27,128 bases of DNA, from contig JAKOGH010001027.1 of the NCBI GenBank assembly GCA_024811115.1, positions 1-27,128 of the forward strand, in the 5' to 3' direction. Positions within the stretch are counted from its first letter, which is position 1; each line of letters opens with the position of its first letter. A model generated the notes under the pieces. The model did no database searches and was not told where the DNA came from. It worked only from the letters and a program-made list of their open reading frames with translations. Source of the DNA: Terana coerulea (taxonomy: Eukaryota; Basidiomycota; Agaricomycetes; Polyporales; Phanerochaetaceae). Made by a program: the position numbers and the translations under genes. Shown one piece after another: positions 1 to 8,334 of the stretch.

Positions 1-122
1 GAGCTTGCCAAAATGGAAGCAACCGAGCACAGCGATGAACCTCGGTCCGGGCCCAGGCAGAGCGCCCATGGGTTAATCACCGGACTCAGATGGATTTTTC
101 CCCCCGGGGAATGTAGAGGCTA

Positions 123-600
123 ATGCACTGCAATCTACATTTCGGGAATGATACACCCTTTGTTGGCCCAGTGGATTCGGACAAAGTAGTGCTGGAATCT
201 TGTATAACTAGCACAGCTTGCAACAAGAAATGTTCTTTTAGATTTCCAGTAACGCTTTGGGTGTATGGTTTTAAAGTGCAAGCCAAGGCTTTAGTAGACT
301 CAGGGCACTTGTGAACTTCATCGACAAATCGTTCATTGAAAATCATCTGGTAACTAATCGTATGGCACGTTCTGCGTGGATCAATGTAACCAACGCAGAT
401 GGAACTCCAAACCAAGCAGGACAAATTTGTGAATATGTCGAGCTTATGTTCAAATCGGTGGTCACAAGTCTACCTACATGCATACGTCACACAGTTAGGA
501 GACAAAGACATGATGGTCAGATACAACTTCTTATACCGACACAACCCCGAGATTGACTGGGAAAAGGGAATTGGAGTTTACCAGATGTCCTGAGAGCTGC
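123..600 (+). pseudogene. gypsy 1 pol: aspartic protease region
   Basis: Remnant of the retropepsin-type protease that would process the Gag-Pol polyprotein. The reading frame from 123 carries A-L-V-D-S-G near 282-302, the catalytic Asp-Ser/Thr-Gly loop. A frameshift follows directly, and the next frame (from 311) reads N-F-I-D-K-S-F-I, the usual continuation of this protease family. A third frame around 520-593 reads H-N-P-E-I-D-W, the conserved N-P-x-I-D-W end of the domain. At least two indels therefore split a domain of about 130 residues. Bases 1-122 would be gag-pol linker, but I see no recognisable motif there. Confidence 0.75.
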
Positions 601-734
601 ATTACTGGTCAAGCCCGTAAAATATAAGTCAGTGAAGCTGAACCAACAAGCTTCAACTTGAGTCGGATCTTCCGTGGGAATCCTCTCTGGACGAATTTGG
701 AGACAAGGATACAGATAATCCATTTACCAACTGG

Positions 735-1780
735 GTGGACATTGATGTCCTCAACGACCGCACACAAGCAGAAGTTATTGCGGCCATGTTTGATGAAAAG
801 GACATGGACGAGGTTCTGGAGGACTCGATGACGAAGACACCGTCAAGTAGAAGTCGCATGTACCTGAATGGTTACATGAGTACGGCGACGTGTTCTCCAA
901 GCGCAAATCAGAGCGCATGCCGGTATGCAAGACGTCACGATCATCCGATTGACTTTGTAGAAGGAGCCTCCCTTCCCAAGCCGGCTAAACTATATCTGCT
1001 GTCTCCCAAAAGAGGAACTCTTTGGATGAATGGATCGATGAAGAACAACAAAAAGGTTACATTGACCTTCCAGTCACTAGTTGCAGTACTATTTTTCTTT
1101 GTCAAAAAGCATGACAGTAGATTACATTCGTGTATGGACTACTGCGCACTCAATGAGATTACCGTAAAGAACCGCTACCCAATCCCAAGGATTGCTGACC
1201 TGATTGACTCACTGTCTCAGGCATCTATCTTTACAAAGATTGACCTCCGATGGGGCTATAATAATGTCCGAAATCTGTGAGGGGGATGAATGGAAAACGG
1301 CATTTATCACAAAACGTGGTCTATTTGAGGCAACTGTCATGTATTTCGGATTTTCCAATGCACCAGCTACATTCCAAGCCATGATGAACGACATCCTGGG
1401 TGATTTGATTCGACAAGGACAAGTCATGGTGTATTTGGACGATATTTTGATTTTTGGCAACAATTTGAAGGAACATCACATGCTTGTCAAAGAAGTGCTG
1501 AAAAGGCTTACGTAGCAACAATCTCTACGCCAAAAGCGGAAAAGTGCTTCTTTGAGAAAGACAGGATTGAATATCTTGGTATGATTATCTCAAAGGGCAG
1601 CGTTGCGATAGATCCTGCAAAAGTGTCAGGAGTTCTTGAGTGGCCAGTACCGACCAAAGTCAAGCACGTGCAGGCTTTCTTAGGCTTTGCGAACTTCTAT
1701 CGCAGGTTCATACAGGACTTCACCAAGCTAGCCAGGCCACTCACAGATCTAACAAAAAAGGATCAACCTTGGGTTTGAGA
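735..1780 (+). pseudogene. gypsy 1 pol: reverse transcriptase
   Basis: RNA-dependent DNA polymerase domain that would copy the element RNA into cDNA. The first frame (735-1278) reaches the palm start with C-M-D-Y-x-A-L-N-E-I-T and I-F-T-K-I-D-L-R-W-G-Y, holding the first catalytic Asp. One extra base near 1270 shifts the frame. The second frame (1204-1512) holds F-G-F-S-N-A-P-A-T-F-Q and the intact Y-L-D-D box at 1432-1443. A third (1581-1778) holds F-L-G-F-A-N-F-Y-R-R-F-I of the thumb and connection. The catalytic aspartates are all retained, so inactivation here is by indels and not by active-site change, in contrast to gypsy 2. The acidic stretch at 735-840 is the protease-RT linker. Confidence 0.9.
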
Positions 1781-1784
1781 AGCT

Positions 1785-2270
1785 GACCAACGAAGTGGCA
1801 TTTGAGGGCGCTGAAAAAGGCCTTCACTTCAGCATCCATATTACGTATTCCGGATGATGTGAACCCATTCAGACTATCAACCAATGCAAGTGACTTTGCA
1901 ATTGGTGCAGTGCTGTCGCAATGGGATCCTGCTGATGAAATGTGGCACTGTTGCCTTCCACTCTAAGTCTCTCAATGTACACGAGCGTAACTATGAGATC
2001 TATGGCAAAGAGTTGCTTGCTATTTTACAAGCTCTGGAAGAGTACAGACACTATTTGGAGGGACACCTGGAAAAGTTCGAGATCTGGTCAGATCATCAAA
2101 ATCTGACTTATTTCCGAATAGCCCAAAAGTTGACACGGAGATAAGTGCGATGGGCTTTGTACCTAACGTGATTCAACTATTCTCTACATCACAAGCCTGG
2201 AAAGACAATGCAAGCTGAAGACCCTCTGTCTAGGAGGCCAGATCATGAGGAGGGGTAAAGCTCGACAACT
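1785..2270 (+). pseudogene. gypsy 1 pol: RNase H region
   Basis: RNase H domain that would degrade the RNA strand during reverse transcription. The readable frame 1884-2144 contains [15 protein letters not shown] (about 1980-2025), with the catalytic Glu of the family, then S-D-H-Q-N-L-T-Y-F near 2088-2115, with a catalytic Asp. A frameshift follows K-L-T-R-R. Further on, around 2195-2240, P-G-K-x-M-Q-A-E-D-P-L-S-R-R-P-D is readable in another frame; this is the conserved end of gypsy RNase H. The start of the domain (about 1785-1883) is scrambled. Confidence 0.85.
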
Positions 2271-2399
2271 GAAACCAAATTTTGCTCAAACCGGAATATT
2301 TCGCCATCCCAGGGCTGTCGAGGCTTCCCATGAGGCATCTGTTAACGACGACCAAATCCTAAGTGAGGTCAAAGAAGCATTGCTATCAGATGATGTTAC

Positions 2400-3330
2400 A
2401 AAGGCTACAAGTCATTATTGAAGTCAGGACCTAGAGAGTTTGATGAAAGCCTCAAGGAATGGAACTACAAGAATGGATTACTACTATTCCGTGGCAAGAT
2501 ATATATCCCACAGTCAACAGACGATCCTCTACGACGATGAATTGTACAAATCCATCATGATTTACCATCAGCTGGACATCCTGGCAGGTGGAAAACGTAC
2601 GAACTAGTCTCTAGAAACTATTGGTGGCCGGGCATTTCGATATTCGTGAAAAACTATGTGACGGGCTGCAACATGTGTCAGCGGATGAAAAATCGCCCAC
2701 AGCAGCCTTATGGACCTTTGATGCCAAACCCTGTGCCTCATGGGCCATGGGAAATCATATCAATCGACCTTATTACTCAGTTACCAAAGTTAGAAGGATA
2801 TAACGCTATCTGTGTTGTTGTATGTTGACTTATCAAGCAAGCACATTTCTACGCAATCACCAATGAGTTTTCAGCAAGAGACTTGTTGCAACTACTATAC
2901 AACAGAGTCTATCCCTTGCATAGGCTGCCGCTTCAGATCATATCAGATCAAGGAACTCAGTTTGCAGCGGAACTATTCCAGCAATGGTGCAAACTACTTG
3001 GTATTGAGTCGGCTATGTCTATAGCATACCATCCACAGACAGACAGACAAACAGAGCATGTAAACCAAATTCTGGAACAGTATCTTCAGTGCTATGTGGA
3101 CTATAATCTTGATAATTGGTCTACATATTGTTGAGTACAGCGGAATTTGCATACAACAACAGAGCACACGAGGGAACTAAGGAGTCTCCATTCTTCTTGG
3201 AATATGGTTGACATCTACGAGCTGGTCTCACATTAGTCAAACAGGTCAAAAGCATAGACCTTAACGACATCATGAAACAGCAATCACGAAGCTCAAGAGC
3301 AGGCGAAAGCTGCTCTAACCTTAGCTGCTG
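2400..3330 (+). pseudogene. gypsy 1 pol: integrase (HHCC zinc finger and DDE core)
   Basis: DDE integrase that would insert the cDNA. The N-terminal zinc finger is visible as H-P-G-R-W-K-T-Y-E-L-V from 2577, then Y-W-W-P-G and C-N-M-C at 2667-2678. The catalytic core shows D-L-I at 2766-2774 (first Asp), S-D-Q-G-T-Q-F at 2943-2963 (second Asp at 2946) and T-E-H-V-N-Q at 3051-3068 (Glu at 3054), so all three catalytic residues remain. The core is split by frameshifts near 2825 and after 3134. From 3135 to 3330 the frame is lost, although F-A-Y-N-N-R-A-H-type remnants of the core end can be followed. Confidence 0.88.
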
Positions 3331-3336
3331 AAGCGT

Positions 3337-3792
3337 ATGAAGTGGTACTACGACCAGGGCGTCCAGAACATGCCATTTAAAGTCGGAGACAAAGTACTTA
3401 TCAACTTACGGGATTACCAGACCACAGAGCGTGCATTAAACCCACGGTATGAGGGACCATTCGAGATAATTGAACAGTTGTCTGCTGTCACCTTTAAGGT
3501 TAAAATGCCACTACACTACCATGCTATGCACCCAGTATTCCACGCCAGCAAGCTAGCCACTTACAACGAACCTTCCATACCAGGCCAGAAGCCCTTAGTA
3601 TCTAAGCCAGTCATAGTTAAAGGACAGGAAGAATGGGAAGTTGAGAAGATCTTACAACACCGCCAACGCGGTAAGAAAACTCAATACCTAGTTCAATGGA
3701 AGGGTTACAGACATGATGAAGTCACCTGAGAAAATGAGGACAACGTTAAGAACGCTAAGCAAGCTGTTCAAGACTATCTCAGACAGAACTGA
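3337..3792 (+). pseudogene. gypsy 1 pol: GPY module and chromodomain
   Basis: C-terminal targeting part of a chromovirus integrase. The open frame 3337-3729 contains K-V-G-D-K-V-L-I-N and N-P-R-Y-E-G-P-F-E-I-I (the GPY/F module), then H-P-V-F-H-A-S-K-L. The chromodomain starts at W-E-V-E-K-I-L (about 3634) and continues through Q-Y-L-V-Q-W-K-G-Y near 3685-3711. At 3727-3729 a TGA replaces the expected Trp of the chromodomain W-E motif; the following codons E-N-E-D-N-V-K-N-A stay in frame. A second TGA is at 3790-3792. Chromodomains bind methylated histone H3 and direct insertion into heterochromatin, which suits this repeat-rich setting. Confidence 0.88.
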
Positions 3793-4261
3793 CAAGCCGC
3801 ACGAGCAGTTGAGTTTGAAGAGGATGTTACTCTAACGCTATTGCAGTGGAACTCTACACTCCAAGTCGAACTTATTAGTGGTCAAACCCCTACTCACATC
3901 TTCAAAGGAGCAGCCGGACTTACGCTGCATGCCTACCACAACCACACAGTTAAATCCAACTTACGGACAATAGTGCCTATCAGCATTAAAATCCAGCTGC
4001 CAAGTAGAACTTGTAGCCGTATTACATCGTGCAACCGACTTTCTAACGAAAGAGTTAAAGCAGCTACCAAAGTGATTGACCGCTGACTACAAAGACGAGA
4101 TACAAGTAACCCTTGTACACAACAGCGACTTCAACTTTGTAGTTAAAATTGGCAATCAGGTGGCTCAGCTCATTATTAAATAGATTGCGGATATTGACAT
4201 TGAAGTAGTCAGTCTACAGTAAATTGGCAAATTCTCAACGGAGCTCGAACCTGGGGGGGGT
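3793..4261 (+). pseudogene. gypsy 1 pol: C-terminal dUTPase-like domain
   Basis: Trimeric-dUTPase-like domain; the family hydrolyses dUTP to dUMP and pyrophosphate to limit uracil in cDNA. It lies in the same frame as the chromodomain, after a linker of about 40 codons. Five motif-like blocks appear in family order: A-A-G-L-T-L-H-A at 3910-3933 (motif 1, with Thr where Asp is usual), S-C-N-R-L-S at 4027-4044 (motif 2, normally R-S-G-L), K-V-I-D at 4069-4080 followed after one extra base by A-D-Y-K-D-E-I at 4082-4102 (motif 3), G-N-Q-V-A-Q-L at 4151-4171 (motif 4) and G-K-F-S-T-E at 4226-4243 (motif 5-like). TAG at 4181 and TAA at 4220 break it further. Motif 1 and 2 changes suggest inactivity. 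Length, about 140 residues, fits a dUTPase. Gypsy 2 lacks this domain. Confidence 0.78.
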
Positions 4262-4263
4262 AA
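4253..4263 (+). other. polypurine tract of gypsy 1
   Basis: Eight consecutive G (4253-4260) followed by TAA, immediately before the LTR start TGTGAC at 4264. This is the expected plus-strand priming site for an LTR element. The G codons also read as Gly-Gly at the end of the dUTPase-like frame, so coding sequence runs into the priming tract. Confidence 0.75.
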
Positions 4264-4826
4264 TGTGACAAATTTCCCTCAGCGCTAATCCACAGTGCTT
4301 ACAGTGTAACATTAAGTCACAGAACATGTCACCAAGTCGTCACACAGTGTTACAAGATGCTAGATCAGTTTGCCATGTGCTTGTCGGCATGGACATCGAG
4401 GATATGCCTTATACAGCTATAAGATCCAGGACTCAGGTCTGGAACTGTTTTGGACTATGACCCCAGTATAATATCAGTATGACATCATGGACTGGTAGTG
4501 TACAGTAGCTCGATTAGGACATCTAGATAGTGTTGATGTTAGCATGATAGCTAGGTCAGATCTGATAAGGGAGTTAGAGCGGTGGTATGCTCTGGAGCCT
4601 TAGTCAGACATCACCTGACTATATCAGTCAGTATATGGTATTGGAGGTCTTAGATAGTGTCTGGGATCCCTCTATATATGTATAAGGAGGCTGGTCTGTG
4701 GTCTAAACCCCCAGACTCAATAACATCGTTGATTCATATCTCCTCTACTCACTCTACTCAAAGTCCCCTGCTTCTCCCCAACTCTTCCAAGCATTCCTAG
4801 CAGGTGAGTATTAGAGTTTTGTGATA
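4264..4826 (+). repeat. LTR A (gypsy 1 family), 3' LTR
   Basis: 563 bp. Begins TGTGACAAATTTCCCTCAGC after the polypurine tract and ends GAGTTTTGTGATA. Five other copies in the window define these ends (B, C, D, E, F). The sequence has a TATA-rich core at 4673-4687 and a splice-donor-like GGTGAGTAT near the end. Its 3' end matches D and F (CATTCCTAGCAGG type), while its 5' half matches B, C and E. No 5-bp duplication flanks it, as expected for an LTR attached to an element internal region. Confidence 0.9.
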
Positions 4827-5073
4827 CACAGCAATGGCAGCACTCACTGTAAGCATGGCCTGATTTTGGGCACATGAAAAGTAACAGAAAAACACTTGAA
4901 AGTTTTTCCTTTTGCTGCAGACCTTCTATATATGGGAATTAGAGAGTCACATGGCATGAAAAGGAAAAACTTCCAAACCCTTTTGAGCACTTTTGTGTGG
5001 CCAAAATCTATGTTTGCCTGTGGTGGCTGTGCTGGTTCAGTCTCCGATATTCGCGTTAGAGAAGCGGAGCAAG
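4827..5073. repeat. fold-back spacer between tandem LTRs A and B
   Basis: 247 bp between two direct LTR copies. It contains an imperfect inverted repeat. The arm 4862-4918 (starting GATTTTGGGCACATGAAAAG) pairs with 4954-5008 (ending TGTGTGGCCAAAATC), with the core GAAAGTTTTTCCTTTT against AAAAGGAAAAACTTCC and a loop of about 35 bases. Weaker pairing seems to extend outward. The stretch just before LTR B, AGAGAAGCGGAGCAAG, is purine-rich and could be a polypurine tract of a short non-autonomous element. I recognise no coding sequence. An inverted copy lies at 26346-26584. Confidence 0.7.
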
Positions 5074-5276
5074 TGCCACAAATTTCCCTCAGCGCTAGTC
5101 TACAGCGCTTAGAGCGTAACATCAAGTTACGGGACATGTTACTGAGTCGTCACACAGCATTACAAGATGCTAGATCAGTTTGCCATATGCTTGTTGCATG
5201 GACATCAGGGATATGCCTTATACGGACGTAGGATCCAGGACTCAGGTCTGGAACTGTTCTGGACTATGACCTCAGT

Positions 5277-5297
5277 ATGATGTCAGTATGACATCAT
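5277..5297. promoter_or_regulatory. perfect palindrome with two bZIP/CRE-like half motifs in LTR
   Basis: In LTR B, ATGATGTCA (5277-5285) and TGACATCAT (5289-5297) are exact reverse complements with a GTA centre. The same palindrome occurs in C (8112-8132) and E (26128-26148). In D the equivalent position carries a different palindrome, TGACCTCA and TGAGGTCA (21656-21674), retained in F with one mismatch. TGACATCA resembles CRE/ATF-type sites (TGACGTCA). Binding by a host bZIP factor is inference. Confidence 0.45.
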
Positions 5298-5481
5298 GGA
5301 CTGATAGTGTACAGTAGCTAGATTAGGACATCTAGATAGTGTTGATGTTAGCATAATAGCTAGGTCAGATCTGATAAGGGAGTTAGAGCGGTGGTATGCT
5401 CTGGAGCCTTAGTCAGACATCACCTGACTGTGTCAGTCAGCATATGGTATTGGAGGTCTTAGATAGTGTCTGGGGTCCCTC

Positions 5482-5498
5482 TATATATGTATATAAAG
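5482..5498 (+). promoter_or_regulatory. TATA-box-like core promoter in LTR B
   Basis: TATATATG followed by TATAAAG (TATAAA at 5492-5497), about 140 bases before the LTR end. A comparable TATA-rich block occurs in LTR A (4673-4687) and in reverse in C, D, E and F. Position and sequence fit the core promoter of an LTR; activity is not shown. Confidence 0.5.
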
Positions 5499-5643
5499 AG
5501 GCTAGTCTGTGGGCTAAACCCCAGACTCAATAACATTGTTGATTCATATCTACTCTACTAGCTCCACCCAAGTCCCTCTGCTTTCCCCACTTCTTTCAAA
5601 GTCATCCCAGCAGGTGAGTATTATAGTTTTGTAATACAGGGAT

Positions 5644-6369
5644 ACAAGCTCTCGTCTTTGATTGGCGCCTTGCATATGCAAAGTTCACCTTGCAGGAAGT
5701 GGCCCGCCTTTATAGAAAGCTCATGCACATTGTCAGCATTTATCTGCTCATCTGCCCTTCATTTGCTCTGCATCATGGTTTTCTAACTCTTTCTGCTCTT
5801 CACAAGCTTATCTAAATGTTCCCCATGGTCTGGCCAGAGACTTGGAATGCATTGAGGACTTGCTCTCACATCTTCTGAACGAGTTGCCATTGTGCTTGTC
5901 TAAGCCCTTGGACATCAACTAGTGGGGCGACACAAGCACATCTTTCGGCATCGGAGTAGCAGTTGGGCCTTTCTGGAATACATGGAGCTGGGCACCAAAT
6001 ATTACTGTCGGACCTCACAAGCAATACAACATTGGATGGGCTGAGGCTGTCGTAGTTAAACTCAGTCTCCAAATGGCACTTTACCATGGCCTCCTTATAA
6101 ACCGCCACCGCCACTGTTCAACAATCCTAATATGGTCAGACAACTTTGGCGTAGTACATGTCGTAAACTCTGGATGTTTACAGAGCACAAACACCAATGA
6201 CATGCTCAAGCAGATCTATTGGCTGTGTGCTGATCATTGCATCCAACTGTCAGCCTCCTATGTTACCAGCAGAGACAACGTGACTGATACACTGTCCTAC
6301 AGCGACATTCTCTCCTTCTTCTATGGTTTTCCCAGTGCCAAAACCCGCTCCTCCATAATCCTGCCATAG
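5644..6369 (+). pseudogene. tyrosine-recombinase retroelement: RT connection and RNase H (left copy)
   Basis: Remnant of a DIRS-like pol. Around 5650-5815 a frame reads F-D-W-R-L-A-Y-A-K-F, the RT/RNase H connection typical of DIRS and Ngaro elements; the RT palm itself is absent because LTR B abuts here. After a frameshift, the RNase H fold reads G-D-T-S-T-S-F-G-I-G-V (from about 5926, preceded by a TAG), then I-G-W-A-E-A (acidic residue 2), I-W-S-D-N-F-G-V-V (about 6130) and S-R-D-N-V-T-D-T-L-S (about 6268-6297). This matches the acidic-residue layout of RNase H. From 6073 to 6369 the frame is open and identical to 25063-25359 on the other strand. It would form one protein with the downstream recombinase. 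Class assignment (DIRS versus Ngaro) is uncertain. Confidence 0.75.
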
Positions 6370-7726
6370 CATTTGGCTGGCAAACTCCAGTTATGGTCAT
6401 GCCTATTGCCCTTGCCTTCTTTCCTGATAGCAGCTGAGCTGAATAGTGGCCTTGCTACTCAAATACCGACTGCTCGTTTAGAACCAGCACCTTCTCTACT
6501 GCACCCGGCATGCTGCACTCAGGAGCACATTTTCCTATGGCATGGAGTAAACACTCCGCTGCTATTGACTCTGGATATTCCAATCCTTCACTGCCTGGCC
6601 AACCTAGCCACTTACCACACCTTACCAAACATCACCAGCTACAGCACAAGTTTGCACAAGTTCCATGTACTTTGTGATACATTCTCCATACCCAAAATGG
6701 AATGACTTCCCACGTCGTTCATTGTCATGCACTCCTTTGCCCTATAGAGCGGCAGCAAACTCAATAGAGTCACAAGTAGGACTCATCGGTAATATTCCTT
6801 TTAAGCCGGTTGCCCCTTCCACAGTTCGCAAATATCTCTCCGCTAGTACGAGCATGGCACTTAGCTCAGGGCTGACCAGCGCCACTCTCAAAGGGTGACC
6901 TCAAGCATATCAACTAGTCGCTCTGGGGCCTTGAAAACCTGCAAGGCACACGGAAATTGCCACCTTGGCCTCTTATTACCTTGCCCATGCTATCAGCACT
7001 CTACCTCAGTCTTGATCTCACTCAGCCTTTTTTACACATGCATTTGGGCTATTGCATGCTGCGCTTTCTTCAGCGTTATACGCTTCAGCGAGGTAACAGT
7101 TAAATCCCGCACCTCCTTCGATCCCACACCTCACACGGTGCAATATATTCTATAGGTCGGACTTCGACGGCAAACCGTATATGTGGCTGAGTCTTTGGTC
7201 AGCCAAGACTGCACAACTAGGCAAGATTCAGAAGGTTTACTTCAACAAGCAAGGTTTGTTATGCCCAATTGTGTCCCTGCTGAACCTTAGCAAGGTAGTC
7301 CTGGCCAGGAGCTGGACTCACTGTTCTCGTGAGAGACCAATGCGGCCAAATCTGTCTGATAGTTTGCAAGCGCGCTCTCAAATGAATCAATGCAGTTCTG
7401 CGCCAACATGGGTACAACACTATGTTTGGCCATTCTTTTCACATTGGCGATGCATCTTTCTTTCCTGAGCTAGAAAGTTTTGCCTGAGATTGTATAGATG
7501 GCAGGTTGCTGGAAGAGTCTCATATACGAGACATATATCTGCGCATTTGAACAGATTTCTTTGCAGCACCTGGCAAGTCTGACTCAGACCTACAGTTTCT
7601 GATAGCGGGTGAGCAGCCTCACAAGCTCTGCCACAGTTCGCTGCTGACCTAGTCCTAGCCCCACAGCTCATGACGAAAGAGCAGCATACTTGTGTCACAT
7701 CTGATGCCTTCACAGGTGTCTTACCC
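6370..7726 (+). pseudogene. tyrosine-recombinase retroelement: tyrosine recombinase domain (left copy)
   Basis: Continuation of the same broken gene. 6370-6900 is a linker and N-terminal DNA-binding region in shifting frames. The catalytic domain shows a first Arg in V-I-R-F-S-E-V (Arg codon 7081-7083), then G-H-S-F-H-I-G-D-A-S at 7428-7457, where the usual H-x-x-R has His for Arg, and W-K-S-L-I-Y-E-T-Y near 7510-7536, with the probable nucleophile Tyr at 7534-7536. Tyrosine recombinases integrate circular DNA by strand exchange through that Tyr. Several frameshifts and the Arg-to-His change make activity unlikely. Cryptons also encode this recombinase but lack the linked RNase H seen here. 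Confidence 0.72.
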
Positions 7727-7774
7727 ATCTCCCGAGTGACTCACTCTGTCTGCTACTGGTTTCTGTTCACCTGC

Positions 7775-8334
7775 TATCACAAAACTACAATACTCACCTG
7801 CTGGGATGACTTTGAAAAAGTGGGAAAGCAGAGGGACTTGAGTAGAACTAGTAGAGTAGATATGAATCAACAATGTTATTGAGTTTGGGGGTTTAGACCA
7901 CAGACCAGCCTCCTTATACATATATAGAGGGATCCCAGACACTATCTAAGACCTCCAATACCATATACTGACTGATACAGTCAGGTGGTGTCTGACTAAG
8001 GCTCCAGAGCATACCACCGCTCTAACTCCCTTATCAGGATCTGACCTAGCTATTATGCTAACATCAACACTATCTAGATGTCCTAATCAAGCTACTGTAC
8101 ACTATCAGCCCATGATGTCATACTGACATCATACTGAGATCATAGTCCAGAACAGTTCCAGACCAGAGTCCTGGATCCTACATTCATATAAGGCATATCC
8201 TTGATGTCTATGCGACAAGCACATGGCAAACTGATCTAGCATCTTGTAACGCTGTGTGACAACTTGGCGACATGTTCGTAACTTGATGTTACACTTTAAG
8301 CGCTGTGGACTAGCGCTGAGGGAGATTTATGACA
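7775..8334 (-). repeat. LTR C (gypsy 1 family), inverted
   Basis: About 560 bp in reverse orientation, from TATCACAAAAC to ATTTATGACA on the plus strand. It matches B and E in sub-type. Flanks CCTGC and GTTGA show no target duplication, so it is probably one end of a rearranged element rather than a clean solo LTR. Its 5' edge truncates the reading frame at 8335-8774. With LTR B it brackets the recombinase remnant as an inverted pair. The 48 bases between the arm end (7727) and this LTR are unassigned. Confidence 0.9.

Larger units (their letters stand above)
1..4826 (+). mobile_element. Ty3/gypsy chromovirus 1 with dUTPase-like domain, 5' end outside window
   Basis: A degenerate LTR retrotransposon on the plus strand. 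Domain order is aspartic protease, reverse transcriptase, RNase H, integrase, GPY module, chromodomain and dUTPase-like domain, followed by a G8 polypurine tract and an LTR beginning at 4264. The 5' LTR and gag would lie upstream of base 1. Catalytic motifs of RT (YLDD) and integrase (D, D, E) are still readable, but the frame shifts many times, so it cannot be autonomous as given. The order RT-RNase H-integrase is that of Metaviridae, and the chromodomain places it among chromoviruses. It is a different family from the element at 9988-16723: the LTRs share no obvious sequence and only this one carries the extra C-terminal domain. Confidence 0.9.
5074..5636 (+). repeat. LTR B (gypsy 1 family)
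   Basis: 563 bp, direct repeat of LTR A. Begins TGCCACAAATTTCCCTCAGC and ends TATAGTTTTGTAATA. Its 3' end (CATCCCAGCAGG type) matches C and E but not A, D or F, so it belongs to a different LTR sub-type from its neighbour. Its right edge abuts the recombinase retroelement remnant. Flanks GCAAG and CAGGG do not form a target duplication. Confidence 0.9.
4264..7726 (+). repeat. left arm of about 3.4-kb inverted duplication
   Basis: The block LTR A, fold-back spacer, LTR B, recombinase retroelement remnant recurs in reverse complement at 23729-27128. The inner boundary is at ...GTGTCTTACCC (7726) on the left and GGGTAAGACACC (from 23729) on the right; beyond it the sequences are unrelated. Divergence is uneven: several small indels per 100 bp in places, but none seen across 5866-6369. 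The outer boundary on the right is beyond the window or within LTR F. Confidence 0.88.

Noticed and set aside
4264..5636. LTR A plus spacer plus LTR B as an independently inserted TRIM
   Set aside because: No matching target duplication at its outer ends, and LTR A directly follows the gypsy 1 polypurine tract, so independence is not supported. Kept only as a hypothesis.
5866..6114. Minus-strand 82-residue frame, also on plus at 25318-25566
   Set aside because: It is antisense to the RNase H region and is open only because both arms are identical there. The RNase H motifs are on the other strand.
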